Positions 23,514-31,723 of a stretch of DNA of 34,797 bases are shown here, piece after piece. The stretch spans positions 1 to 34,797 of the forward strand of contig JAJPKK010000111.1 in NCBI GenBank assembly GCA_021323775.1, given 5' to 3'. Position numbers and translations under genes: made by a program. Position 1 is the first letter of the stretch; every line of letters starts with the position of its first letter. The notes beneath the pieces are model-generated. The model had not been told where the DNA came from. It was given only the letters and a program-made list of their open reading frames with translations, and searched no databases. This stretch comes from Hyphomicrobiales bacterium (lineage in GTDB: Bacteria; Pseudomonadota; Alphaproteobacteria; Rhizobiales; Xanthobacteraceae).

Positions 23514-24446
23514 CTACTCATCCACGATCTGTCCTCCATCGTAACCGCAGGCGATCCGGCCGAGCGCGGCGCGAAAGGACTCGGTGTCGATGGCGGCAGA
23601 AAAATCCTGGATCGGGCTGCGGCGGGAACCGATGCGGGCCCGGCTCAAAAGTTCGGCGATAAGGTTGCGATCGAGGTAGGGCAGGCTCGCCCAGAAGCCG
23701 CGCGCAAGTTCCTGCGCCAGGGCATGGTCCGGATGGCTAGGGTTTTCGGGCGCCCGGCCGATCTCATACATATGCCGAACCTTGTCCCACGCCGCCCGTT
23801 CTGAGGGCAGGCGCGCGAAAATGTCTGGGTGCTCCTGCGCCACATAGAAGCGATTGAGCGTGTCGAAAAGCGCAAACCGGTAGCCTTGGGCGAGGAGGAA
23901 CGGCTCCCACTCGGCCCAGGCCGGTTCGCCCGACCCGGGCATGACCGCCTCGATAACAACCACCTTAGGCCGATACCGCCGCCAGTCGCCCCCGAACACC
24001 ACGTCAGCTTCGCCGCCCTCAACGTCGACCTTGAGGAAGTCGATCTCGTTAAGCTCATGTTCCGCGCACAGTTGCGCGAGCGTCATCATTGGCATGCGCA
24101 CCGTGCGATAGGCGGCGCCGAATTGTTGAGCCTTCAGGGCGATGCGCTCCACGGTCGTGGAAAATCCGTGGAGCCGGTCAACCACATGGAAGTCGGTCTC
24201 GCCACTGTTGCGGCCGACGAGGCCGCAGACCGCGACATCGCGCGGGCGCAACCGGGCGTAGAGATCGGCGAGTCGGGCTTGCGGCTCGACCACGACGCCG
24301 TGCCACCCGCGCTCATAGAACCAGAACGACACGTTGTCGGCGACCGGGTGGCCGGCGCCCACGTCAATGTAGGTTCCACGCGTCTGGTCCGCAAAAGCGA
24401 GCGAGAGATGATAGTCTTCGAGGTTTTGCGTGTATGACAGCTCCAT
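23514..24446 (-). CDS. FkbM family SAM-dependent methyltransferase
   Basis: A 310-aa protein with the FkbM methyltransferase fold. The SAM-binding motif I reads YIDVGAGHP (D28-G32), and the FkbM hallmark FLKVDVEGGE is at about residues 145-154. FkbM-type enzymes commonly O-methylate sugars in surface glycans or natural products. After the domain, a tail of about 100 residues (FVAQEHP-like segment onward) is present. The start at 24446 has GGGAGG six bases upstream; an ATG at 24479 is possible. The stop is at 23514. Confidence 0.85.
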   Translation of the reverse strand: MELSYTQNLEDYHLSLAFADQTRGTYIDVGAGHPVADNVSFWFYERGWHGVVVEPQARLADLYARLRPRDVAVCGLVGRNSGETDFHVVDRLHGFSTTVERIALKAQQFGAAYRTVRMPMMTLAQLCAEHELNEIDFLKVDVEGGEADVVFGGDWRRYRPKVVVIEAVMPGSGEPAWAEWEPFLLAQGYRFALFDTLNRFYVAQEHPDIFARLPSERAAWDKVRHMYEIGRAPENPSHPDHALAQELARGFWASLPYLDRNLIAELLSRARIGSRRSPIQDFSAAIDTESFRAALGRIACGYDGGQIVDE

Positions 24447-24851
24447 TCTGCCCTCCCGCGCCTTTGCGGGCTTATCCATTTGTCGCGCTCCGCGCAGGCA
24501 GCGCTTTGTCGCGAGCATGGCGGTTGCGAAAATGCAACCAGATTGTGCAACCGAATAGAGTGGTGCCGTCTTTATTTCAGGCGCGGGATGGGTGGCGCCT
24601 TGGCGAGAACCCGTCGGCGAGCGCGTAAGGGCCCACGAGGGGTTTCGCTTGCGCTCAACCATCGTGCGGGGCGAGAGATGGAACCATCAATCCTTCCGGG
24701 CTTTGAGACGACTTCAACGGAAGACGCGCCAAGTCCCCGGAACCGCATTGCCCGCCACCGGCGACTGCCGCGAGACCTGCGGCCTTTATGGTTGGGGTTG
24801 CAGCAGCCGGGGCTCGCGGATATTGTCGCCGCGGCGATAGCGGGGAAGCAT
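24447..24851. other. Gene-free divergent region (FkbM / DUF4189)
   Basis: No gene was identified in these 405 bp. Three half-sites GGTTGC/GCAACC/GCAACC occur at 24522-24552 close to the FkbM start. The remainder is GC-rich and featureless to the eye. Confidence 0.5.
24522..24552. promoter_or_regulatory. Operator-like GGTTGC-N6-GCAACC palindrome with third half-site
   Basis: GGTTGC (24522-24527) and GCAACC (24534-24539) form an 18-bp interrupted palindrome. A further GCAACC lies at 24547-24552, 13 bp on from the second half-site. The sites are 76-106 bp upstream of the FkbM ATG, a suitable place for a regulator. No matching regulator gene is adjacent. Confidence 0.5.
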
Positions 24852-25316
24852 ATGAAAGCGCATCGATCCGCGGGCCGCGGTGTGCTTGGCCGCGCCGGCT
24901 TTATCGCATTTGCAATTGCTGTGGTGATCGCCTCGCCCGGCCTCGCGAGGGCCGAGGGCGCCATGGCGGTCGGAATCGCACGCGGCGGCGTCGCCAAGGG
25001 ATACGCCACCGGTTTTGCAGTCAATCAGCCGACCGTAAAGGCGGCGCGAAGCAACGCCGTCGAGCAGTGCCGAAGAATGAAAAACTCCAATAATGATGCG
25101 AGATCCGGCTGCGAGGTGGTTGTGACGTTTCACAACAAATGCGTCGCCTCGGCGATCGATCCCGAAAGCGGGACACCGGGTGCTGGCTGGGGCGTCGGAA
25201 GCACTCAGCAGTCGGCGGATAGCCAGGCGCTTGCCCGCTGCCGGGCGAAGGCGGGTGCGAGCCGTGCCGAATTTTGCCAGGTCACGGATCGCTTCTGTGA
25301 CGGCAGCAGCAAGTGA
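24852..25316 (+). CDS. DUF4189 secreted protein
   Basis: A 154-aa protein with a signal peptide (helix AGFIAFAIAVVIASPGLARA, about residues 16-35). The mature part has the DUF4189 layout: repeated AVGIARGG and GYATGFAVNQP strands, then regularly placed Cys residues (EQCRRMK, SGCEVVV, HNKCVA, ARCRAKA, EFCQVTDRFC). The Cys pairs are probably oxidised in the periplasm, possibly via the DsbB seen in the window. The start at 24852 follows GGGGAAG. The function of the family is unknown. Confidence 0.8.
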   Translation: MKAHRSAGRGVLGRAGFIAFAIAVVIASPGLARAEGAMAVGIARGGVAKGYATGFAVNQPTVKAARSNAVEQCRRMKNSNNDARSGCEVVVTFHNKCVASAIDPESGTPGAGWGVGSTQQSADSQALARCRAKAGASRAEFCQVTDRFCDGSSK

Positions 25317-25445
25317 GGCGCATCGTCGTTAACCGCCATTCGCACCGCTCGAGCATTTTTCGATTGCGTTGACCCAGTCTCTGAGCTGTTATCGCCCGGC
25401 TTGATCGGCGATCCAATGATGCTTGGAAAGGGCCCGGCCGGAGCC

Positions 25446-26429
25446 CTACTCCGGCTCGATCCCCGCCTCCTTGACCATCCGGGATGTCCGCACGAGCTGA
25501 TCCTTGACGAATTCCGCGAGTTCCTCGGGCGTCGAGCCGAACACCTCAAAGCCGATCTGGGCGATCTGCGCCTTGATCTGCGGATTTTCCACGATCTTTC
25601 GGATTTCACGATTGAGGCGGGCAACGATCTCGGCCGGTGTGCCAGCGGGGGCGAACAATCCGGCCCAGGATTCGACCTCGAAGTCCTTGAGGCCGGACTC
25701 ATCGAATGTCGGGAGGCCGGGAAGGAGGACGCTTCGCCGCAATCGCGTGATGCCGAGCGCTCGCAGCGCGCCTGAACTGACGTGAGGCAGGCCCGGCGTG
25801 AGATCGGTAAAGCCCATCGAAACCCGGCCCGCGATGACATCGTTGAGCGCCGGCGGCACGCTTTTGTAAGGGATCTGGAGAATATCGATGCCGGCCCAAT
25901 GCTTGAGCGTTTCGCCCGCCAGGATGCCCGAGGTGTTGCCGCTGGCGTAGGTGAGCTTGCCGGGATTGGCCTTGGCGTAGGCAATCAGCTCCGGGATCGT
26001 TTTCACCGGCACTGCCGGGTTGACGACCAGAATGTTCGTGAAGCTGCCGATCCGCGTTATCGGCGCGAAATCCTTCACCGGATCATAGGCGATATTCTTA
26101 AGCAGGAATGGGTTGGATGAATGCGGGCTGTTCGTGCTCATCAACAGCGTATAGCCGTCCGGCGGCGCCTTGGCCACATAGGTAGCCGCAATGCCGCCAT
26201 TGGCGCCCGGGCGGTCGTCCACCACGATGTTTTGATTGAGCGCGATCCCGAGCGGCTGGGCGATGACGCGGGTGACGATGTCGGTCCCGCTGCCGGCGCC
26301 GAACGGCACGACGATGGTGATCGGCCGGCTCGGATAGGCTTCCGCAGCGGCGGCCTCGCCGGAGAGGGTCGCAAGGCCCAGGGCAAGTGCGCCGGAAACC
26401 AGTGCAATAACGAGGTGCGGAAGTCGCAT
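25446..26429 (-). CDS. TctC/Bug family periplasmic solute-binding protein
   Basis: A 327-aa binding protein of the TctC/Bug family. The signal peptide ends at about GEAAAAEAYP. The family blocks follow: ITIVVPFGAGSGTDIVTR, DDRPGANGG, YAKANPGKLTYASG, QIPYKSVPPALNDVIAG and LPGLPTFDESG. It is divergent from the MmgE/PrpD gene across 140 bp. A Bug protein next to a MmgE/PrpD gene suggests uptake and metabolism of the same small carboxylate, but the substrate is unknown. The ATG at 26429 is preferred over a GTG at 26459. No tctAB genes are nearby. Confidence 0.9.
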   Translation of the reverse strand: MRLPHLVIALVSGALALGLATLSGEAAAAEAYPSRPITIVVPFGAGSGTDIVTRVIAQPLGIALNQNIVVDDRPGANGGIAATYVAKAPPDGYTLLMSTNSPHSSNPFLLKNIAYDPVKDFAPITRIGSFTNILVVNPAVPVKTIPELIAYAKANPGKLTYASGNTSGILAGETLKHWAGIDILQIPYKSVPPALNDVIAGRVSMGFTDLTPGLPHVSSGALRALGITRLRRSVLLPGLPTFDESGLKDFEVESWAGLFAPAGTPAEIVARLNREIRKIVENPQIKAQIAQIGFEVFGSTPEELAEFVKDQLVRTSRMVKEAGIEPE

Positions 26430-26504
26430 TCTGCTCTCACGGACTGAAAGATGGTTCACGGCGCACTTGCTGCAAGCGCATAAGACCGTAACATTTCCGG
26501 ATGA

Positions 26505-26567
26505 CAGATGTCAGAGGTCAGATATCAGATCGAAGTCTGAAACCTCACGTCTAAGCTCCGACATCTG
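26505..26567. repeat. Inverted and 7-bp tandem repeats before the MmgE/PrpD start
   Basis: CAGATGTC (26505-26512) and GACATCTG (26560-26567) are inverted copies. Inside them GAGGTCAGA (26514-26522) can pair with TCTGA-AA-CCTC (26536-26546). The left arm also shows about four 7-base units of the ACAGATG/TCAGAGG/TCAGATA/TCAGATC kind. The right arm ends two bases before the ATG at 26570. No Shine-Dalgarno sequence is visible in front of that start. Confidence 0.65.
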
Positions 26568-26569
26568 CA

Positions 26570-27925
26570 ATGGACCGGAATCTCGATCCCGCTGCCGCAA
26601 CTCTCACCAAAACCTTGTGCGCGCATCTCGCGGCAGCCCGGTATGCCGATCTTTCGGCGGCGGCGCAGCGCGAGGCCCGTCGCGGCGTGCTCGACTGGGC
26701 TGGCTGTGCGCTCGCGGGGAGCAGGCACAAAGCGATCGATACGCTGCTTGCAGTGCTCAAGGAGACAGGCGGCCGGCCACAGGCGGCCGTGCTGGGCCGA
26801 GACCTCAAGCTTGGGCTCACCGATGCGCCGCTTGCCAACGGCCAGATGGGCCATGTGCTTGATTTCGATGATACGCACATGGGCGGCGTCGTTCTGCATG
26901 CGAGCTCGCCAATTCTGCCCGCACTGTTCGCACTTGCCGAGCGCACACGCGTGAGCGGGGCTGATCTGATGCTTGCCTATGCGGCGGGGTTCGAGGCCGG
27001 CATTCGCAGCGGCCTCACGGCGCCCGGCCATCACAAAGGCGGGTGGCACCTCACCGGCACGCTCGGCGCCATTGCGGCAGCGGTGGCGGCCGGCAAGCTG
27101 ATCGGACTCGATGCGCAGAAGCTCACCTGCGCGATGGGCATTGGCGCCACCCAGGCGGCCGGCATGCAGCAGAACCGCGGCACCATGTGCAAGTCTTTCC
27201 ACGCCGGGAAAGCGGCCCAGAATGGCGTTTTGGCGGCGTTGCTGGCAGAACGCGGTTTCGACAGCACGCAGGAAATCATCGAGGGTCAGAAGGGATTCTG
27301 CCGCGTGTACAGCGACACCGCGGCGCCTGAACGCCTGATCGCCGGCCTCGGCGAGAGCTGGCTGATCGAGACCAATGGCCATAAGCCCTACGCGTGCGGC
27401 ATCGTCCTGCACCCGCTGATCGATGCCGTTATCGCCATCCGCCGTCGCAAGTGCATCGACCCGGCAGCGGTGAGCGAAATCAGCCTGCGGGTCCACCCGC
27501 TTGTGCTGTCCATCACCAATGTTCTCGAGCCCCGGACCGGGCTGCAATCGAAATTTTCAGCGGTTCATTCGGCCGCCGTCGCGCTCGTCGACGGCGACGC
27601 CGGCATTGCCCAGTATTCCGACGCCAAGGCGGCCGACCCGACGGTGGCGGCGCTTCGCCGCAAAACCACGGTTGTTGCCGACGACACCTTGCGCTCCGAC
27701 GAAGCCTTCGCGACCATCGCGGCCGGCGGCAAACGCTACGACGCCCACGTTCCCCACGCCACCGGCACTGCCGCCAATCCGATGAGCGACGCGGCCATCG
27801 AAGCCAAGTTCCTTGCCAATGCGACGCCGGTGATCGGCCGCGAGCGCGCGCAGCGCGTGGTCGAGTTCGCGTGGACGCTCGAACGCCGGCCGGACGTGCG
27901 CGACCTGATCGCGCTCCTGCATTGA
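26570..27925 (+). CDS. MmgE/PrpD family protein
   Basis: A 451-aa protein of the MmgE/PrpD superfamily, to which 2-methylcitrate dehydratase, cis-aconitate decarboxylase and other carboxylate lyases or racemases belong. Landmarks are RRGVLDWAGCALAGS, the NGQMGHVLDFDDTHMGG block (about residues 90-106), GLDAQKLTCAMGIGATQAAG and the CKSFHAGKAAQNG helix. The length is normal. The substrate is unknown; the divergent TctC protein suggests an imported carboxylate. The start lies right after the inverted repeat. Confidence 0.88.
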   Translation: MDRNLDPAAATLTKTLCAHLAAARYADLSAAAQREARRGVLDWAGCALAGSRHKAIDTLLAVLKETGGRPQAAVLGRDLKLGLTDAPLANGQMGHVLDFDDTHMGGVVLHASSPILPALFALAERTRVSGADLMLAYAAGFEAGIRSGLTAPGHHKGGWHLTGTLGAIAAAVAAGKLIGLDAQKLTCAMGIGATQAAGMQQNRGTMCKSFHAGKAAQNGVLAALLAERGFDSTQEIIEGQKGFCRVYSDTAAPERLIAGLGESWLIETNGHKPYACGIVLHPLIDAVIAIRRRKCIDPAAVSEISLRVHPLVLSITNVLEPRTGLQSKFSAVHSAAVALVDGDAGIAQYSDAKAADPTVAALRRKTTVVADDTLRSDEAFATIAAGGKRYDAHVPHATGTAANPMSDAAIEAKFLANATPVIGRERAQRVVEFAWTLERRPDVRDLIALLH

Positions 27926-27984
27926 CGAAGGAAGGCGATGAGACCACAATGTGTCGTTCCCAGCGGGAGGTGGTCTGGCCGCGG

Positions 27985-28353
27985 ATGAATTGGTTTCGCA
28001 CGATACGCGGGTTTGTCCGGTTGCTGGTCGCCCTGTTCGTCGTCGCGCAGTTCGCGGGGGTCGTATCGTCGCCGCGCGCCGCTGCGCAGCCGATGGCGAA
28101 CACGGTTGCCGCGCACGATCATCATCCGCACGGCCACGGCCACGCCGACACAGGTAAGGTCCATCATCACAGCGATGACAGCGGGAATTTGGCCGATACC
28201 TGCTGCGCGCTGCATGCCTATTTTATGGGCCTCCTTCCCGGCGCAATTCGGATCGAAACGAAAAACGTTCGCGGCGAATCCCTCGCGGTCGATCCCGATG
28301 ACCAGGGCTTTGGCCTAACGCCCGGCCGTCTCGACCGTCCTCCAAGACCTTAG
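27985..28353 (+). CDS. His-rich DUF2946-like protein (copper cluster)
   Basis: A 122-aa protein with a hydrophobic N-terminal helix (LLVALFVVAQFAGVV). A His-rich segment follows (ten His at about residues 44-77, e.g. HDHHPHGHGH, KVHHHSDD) and then a C73-C74 pair in DTCCALHAYFMG. Similar small proteins (DUF2946 type) sit at the head of copper-resistance clusters and may hold metal in the periplasm. The metal role is inferred from the histidines and from the neighbours. The start is uncertain; an ATG at 27949 would add 12 residues. The coding pattern is plausible. Confidence 0.65.
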   Translation: MNWFRTIRGFVRLLVALFVVAQFAGVVSSPRAAAQPMANTVAAHDHHPHGHGHADTGKVHHHSDDSGNLADTCCALHAYFMGLLPGAIRIETKNVRGESLAVDPDDQGFGLTPGRLDRPPRP

Positions 28354-28373
28354 CGCCTGACTTCCAAGTCGCA

Positions 28374-28442
28374 GTGCCCGTTCCCTGCCCTCCGCCGCGT
28401 ACGGGGGAGGCCCCGCACGCCGGGGGCGCAGGAAGGGGGCAC
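28374..28442. repeat. 69-bp palindromic C/G-rich repeat (intergenic)
   Basis: The left arm starts GTGCCCGTTCCCTGCCCTCC and the right arm ends GCGCAGGAAGGGGGCAC, imperfect inverted copies of each other. It is similar in kind to the elements in hyfG and the uspA-type gene. It lies between the DUF2946-like gene and the outer-membrane gene, so it could also affect their relative expression. Confidence 0.65.
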
Positions 28443-28475
28443 GCTCCTTAAGTTCGCGTATGAGGTTGTCAAACC

Positions 28476-29921
28476 ATGGCGAGTATTCCGCACGTCCAGG
28501 GCGGACGTGCCGGGCTTGTTGCGTCAATCCTTGTCACACTGTTGCTGGCCGGGTGCGCCGCCTTCTCTTCGGACGCTGGAATGGAGACCGTTCGCGGCGT
28601 CGCCACGACCGAGCTGCGGAAAGATGCGCTTAAAATCGACAGCGAGACGGCGGCGGCTGCAAGCCGGGCGCGCGTGCGAAGTCTGCTTGCGTCAACTTTG
28701 TCAGCCGACGCTGCGGCGCAGATTGCACTTCTCAACAACGGCGGGCTTCAGGCCGCGTACAACGAGCTTGGCATCGCCGAAGCCGCGGCCGTGGAGGCAA
28801 GCCTTCCGCCCAATCCGGCGTTCTCGATCAGCCGGCTCTCGACACCGGTCGAGCTGGACATCGAGCGCCGCATCGTCGGCGATATTCTGGCGCTGGCGAC
28901 GCTGCCGGCGCGGGCGAGCATTGCGGCCGACCGCTTCCTTCAAGCCAAGTTGCGTGCTGCCGAGGAGACGCTGCGCGTCGCGGCCGAGGCCCGCCGGAGC
29001 TATTATCGCGCGGTCGCATCGCGTCAGCTTGTGACCTTTCTGAGCCAGGCAAGCTCTGCGGCCGAGACCGCCGCAAAGCTCGCCAGAGAACTTGGCGAGA
29101 CCGGCGCCATGAACAAGCTCGATCAGGCGCGGGAGCAAGCATTCTACGTCGAGATAGCGACGCAGCTCGCGGCCGCGCGGCAGCACGCTGCGAGCGAACG
29201 CGAGGCGTTGATCCGCTCGCTTGGACTGTGGGGCAGCGACGCAGCATTCAAGCTGCCGGAAATGCTTCCGGCGCTGCCCCGGCGACCGCGGAGCCTGCCT
29301 GCGGTTGAAGTGGAGGCGCTCCGCAGGCGCGTCGACCTCCAGATCGCGCGCATCGAGGTCGATACGCTCGCAAAGTCCTACGGCCTCACGAACGCGACGC
29401 GTTTCATCAACCTGATAGACGTGGCGGGCGTTTCCAGGACCCAGCGCGAGGCCGGGGGAGCGCGGGGCAGCGGCGGCGGGGTCGAGGTCGAGCTCCAGGC
29501 GCCGATCTTCGATTTTGGCGAAGCTCGCGTACGTCAGGCCGGCGAGAGCTACATGCAGGCGGTGAACCGTCTTGCCGAGAAAGCAGTGAATGTACGTTCG
29601 GAGGCACGCGACGCCTACCGCGCCTATCGGTCGGGCTACGACATTGCGGTGCGCTACCGCGATCAGGCGTTGCCGCTCCGTCAGACGATTACCGAGGAGA
29701 CCATGCTGCGTTATGGCGCGATGCAGATCGATGTTTTCACATTGCTGACCGAGGCGAGGCAGCGCCTCGCGGTGAACATCGCCGCCATCGAGGCGCAGCG
29801 CGATTTCTGGCTGGCCAGCGCCAACCTTGACGCTGCGGTAGCGGGCGGCGGCGTGGCCCCAGCTGGCGGCGCGGTTTCGCCGGCGGCGATGAGCGCCTCC
29901 GTCACCACCGCTCTCGAGTAA
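28476..29921 (+). CDS. CusC-like outer-membrane efflux lipoprotein (TolC family)
   Basis: A 481-aa protein with a lipoprotein signal (lipobox LLAGC, C27). It shows the TolC/OMF pattern of two internal repeats: NNGGLQAAYNELGIAEAAAVEASLPPNPAFS in the first half (landmarks NNGGL..PNPAF), and the QAPIFDFGEARVRQAG block with AVNVRSEARDAYRAYRSG in the second. Such proteins form trimeric outer-membrane channels for RND or MFP pumps. The matching inner pump (CusA) and adaptor (CusB) are not in the window. The genes that follow are copper-handling, so copper export is the likely role. Confidence 0.85.
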   Translation: MASIPHVQGGRAGLVASILVTLLLAGCAAFSSDAGMETVRGVATTELRKDALKIDSETAAAASRARVRSLLASTLSADAAAQIALLNNGGLQAAYNELGIAEAAAVEASLPPNPAFSISRLSTPVELDIERRIVGDILALATLPARASIAADRFLQAKLRAAEETLRVAAEARRSYYRAVASRQLVTFLSQASSAAETAAKLARELGETGAMNKLDQAREQAFYVEIATQLAAARQHAASEREALIRSLGLWGSDAAFKLPEMLPALPRRPRSLPAVEVEALRRRVDLQIARIEVDTLAKSYGLTNATRFINLIDVAGVSRTQREAGGARGSGGGVEVELQAPIFDFGEARVRQAGESYMQAVNRLAEKAVNVRSEARDAYRAYRSGYDIAVRYRDQALPLRQTITEETMLRYGAMQIDVFTLLTEARQRLAVNIAAIEAQRDFWLASANLDAAVAGGGVAPAGGAVSPAAMSASVTTALE

Positions 29922-29939
29922 ACCTGAGAGGAGATCGAG

Positions 29940-31325
29940 ATGCTGTCGCGAAGAAATCTGCTGGGAGCGACCGCCGTTCTCGTTGGCGCAAATGCGATCA
30001 GCGGGCGCGTGCAGGCGGCGGGCATCCCGGAGGCGCCGACGACGTCCGCCAATTCGACGCAGCCGCCGCTGTTTCCGGCGAGCGGCCCTGACTACCAGCC
30101 GGTGGCGACGCTGAACGGCTGGACACTGCCGTGGCGCATGAACGGCGACTGGAAGGAATTCCACCTGGTCGCCGAGCCGGTCATCCGCGAGTTCGCGCCC
30201 GGCATGAACGTGCATTTGTGGGGCTACAACGGCCAATCGCCCGGTCCGACCATCGAGGCCGTGGAGGGCGACAAGGTCCGCATCTTTGTCACCAACAAGC
30301 TTCCCGAACACACGACCGTCCACTGGCACGGCATGCATGTGCCGAACGGCATGGACGGCGTCGGCGGCGTGACGCAGCCGCACATCGATCCGGGCAAGAC
30401 CTTCGTCTACGAGTTCGAACTCAAGCGCAGCGGCAGCTTCATGTACCACCCGCATTCGGATGAGATGGTGCAGATGGCGATGGGAATGATGGGCATGTTC
30501 GTCGTGCATCCGCGCGACCCGAAGCTCTACCGGGTCGACCGCGACTTCGTGTTCGTCATGAGTTCCTATCTGGTCGACCCCGGCACCTCTTTGCCGAAGG
30601 TCGCCGAAATGACGGATTTCAACATGTGGACCTGGAATGCCCGGGTGTTTCCGGGCATCGATTCCCTGCCGGTGCGCCTCGGCGATCGCGTGCGCGTACG
30701 CATCGGCAATCTCACCATGACCAACCATCCGATCCACCTGCATGGTCATAGCTTCGCGGTGACGTGCACGGATGGCGGCTGGGTGCCGGAAAGCGCGCGC
30801 TGGCCGGAGGCCACTACCGACGTTCCGGTCGGAGCGATCCGCGCCTTCGAGGTGATTGCGGATGCGCCCGGCGATTGGGCATTCCACTGTCACAAGTCGC
30901 ACCACACGATGAACGCGATGGGCCACAACACCCATAATTTCATCGGCGCCGACTTGAAGAATTTCGCCAAAGCGGTCCAGCGCGTCGTTCCGGATTTTCA
31001 TCCGATGGGGTCTGAAGGCATGGCGGCGATGGGCGCCATGGAGCACCCGATGCCGGACAATACGCTGCCGATGATGACCGGGTTTGGGCAGTTCGGGCCG
31101 ATCGAGATGGGCGGCATGTTCACCCTCATGAAGGTGCGCGAAGGACTCGGCGCAAACGACTACGGCGATCCCGGCCCCTACCGGCATCCTGAAGGCACGG
31201 TCGCGCGCGAGGTTGAAGCCTCAGCCCAAGAGCCCGTTCACAGGTCCGAAGGACCGGCGCCGCGCGGCCGTTTGGCGACAGCGGGGGCGGCGGTCGCCCG
31301 GACGCCTTCCAAGGCGCGTCGCTAA
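29940..31325 (+). CDS. Two-domain multicopper oxidase (copper resistance)
   Basis: A 461-aa secreted multicopper oxidase. The Tat-type signal has SRRNLLG at residues 3-9. All copper sites are visible: H128-W-H130-GMH, Y169-H-P-H172, H263-PIHLHGH, and H316-C317-H-KSH-H322 with M327 for the type 1 centre. The second site set follows only about 90 residues after the first, so it is a short, two-cupredoxin arrangement. The roughly 130-residue C-terminal tail is Met-rich (HPMGSEGMAAMGAMEHPM) and may bind Cu(I). Members oxidise Cu(I) or phenolic substrates in the periplasm. A GAGGAGA ribosome-binding site precedes the ATG. Confidence 0.88.
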   Translation: MLSRRNLLGATAVLVGANAISGRVQAAGIPEAPTTSANSTQPPLFPASGPDYQPVATLNGWTLPWRMNGDWKEFHLVAEPVIREFAPGMNVHLWGYNGQSPGPTIEAVEGDKVRIFVTNKLPEHTTVHWHGMHVPNGMDGVGGVTQPHIDPGKTFVYEFELKRSGSFMYHPHSDEMVQMAMGMMGMFVVHPRDPKLYRVDRDFVFVMSSYLVDPGTSLPKVAEMTDFNMWTWNARVFPGIDSLPVRLGDRVRVRIGNLTMTNHPIHLHGHSFAVTCTDGGWVPESARWPEATTDVPVGAIRAFEVIADAPGDWAFHCHKSHHTMNAMGHNTHNFIGADLKNFAKAVQRVVPDFHPMGSEGMAAMGAMEHPMPDNTLPMMTGFGQFGPIEMGGMFTLMKVREGLGANDYGDPGPYRHPEGTVAREVEASAQEPVHRSEGPAPRGRLATAGAAVARTPSKARR

Positions 31326-31385
31326 AGGCGACCGAGAGAAGATCCTGAGATCACATCCTTGAAGCCCCTAGACGAGGAGGAAAAT

Positions 31386-31682
31386 ATGAGACTGATTTCA
31401 TCGCTCATCCTGGCGCTCGCGCTATCCATTGGATCGCAAGGCGCTCTTGCCCAATCGGACCTGATCGACGGCCAGGTCATCAAGGTCGATCAATCCGCCG
31501 GCAAGATTACCATCAAGCACGGCCCGGCCAAGCGGCTCGGAATGGAGAGCGGCATGACCATGGTCTACAAGGCGCAGGATCCCGCGATGCTCAAGGCGGT
31601 CAAAGCGGGTAATAAAATCAAGTTCGATGCCGAACAGGTAAACGGACAGTACACGGTAACGAAGATCGAAAAAGCGAAGTGA
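31386..31682 (+). CDS. CusF-like periplasmic copper-binding protein
   Basis: A 98-aa protein with a signal peptide ending near GALAQ (residue 23) and a small OB-fold beta barrel of the CusF type. The metal ligands His45 and M57/M59 (GMTMVY) correspond to H36, M47 and M49 of E. coli CusF. The Trp44 of E. coli CusF is not present; the local sequence is LGM53ESGMTM, one residue longer. In many related proteins the loop is LGMPAMTM. It likely ferries Cu(I)/Ag(I). The start is fixed by GAGGAGG. Confidence 0.85.
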   Translation: MRLISSLILALALSIGSQGALAQSDLIDGQVIKVDQSAGKITIKHGPAKRLGMESGMTMVYKAQDPAMLKAVKAGNKIKFDAEQVNGQYTVTKIEKAK

Positions 31683-31723
31683 TTGCGCCATTCAAAGGAA
31701 ACATCCAACCACAGGAGGTTCAC

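Noticed and set aside
28701-31187. An 828-residue open frame on the minus strand
   Set aside because: It lies antisense to the outer-membrane and multicopper oxidase genes, has no family features, and its His/Arg/Ala-rich composition is that of a GC-rich shadow frame.
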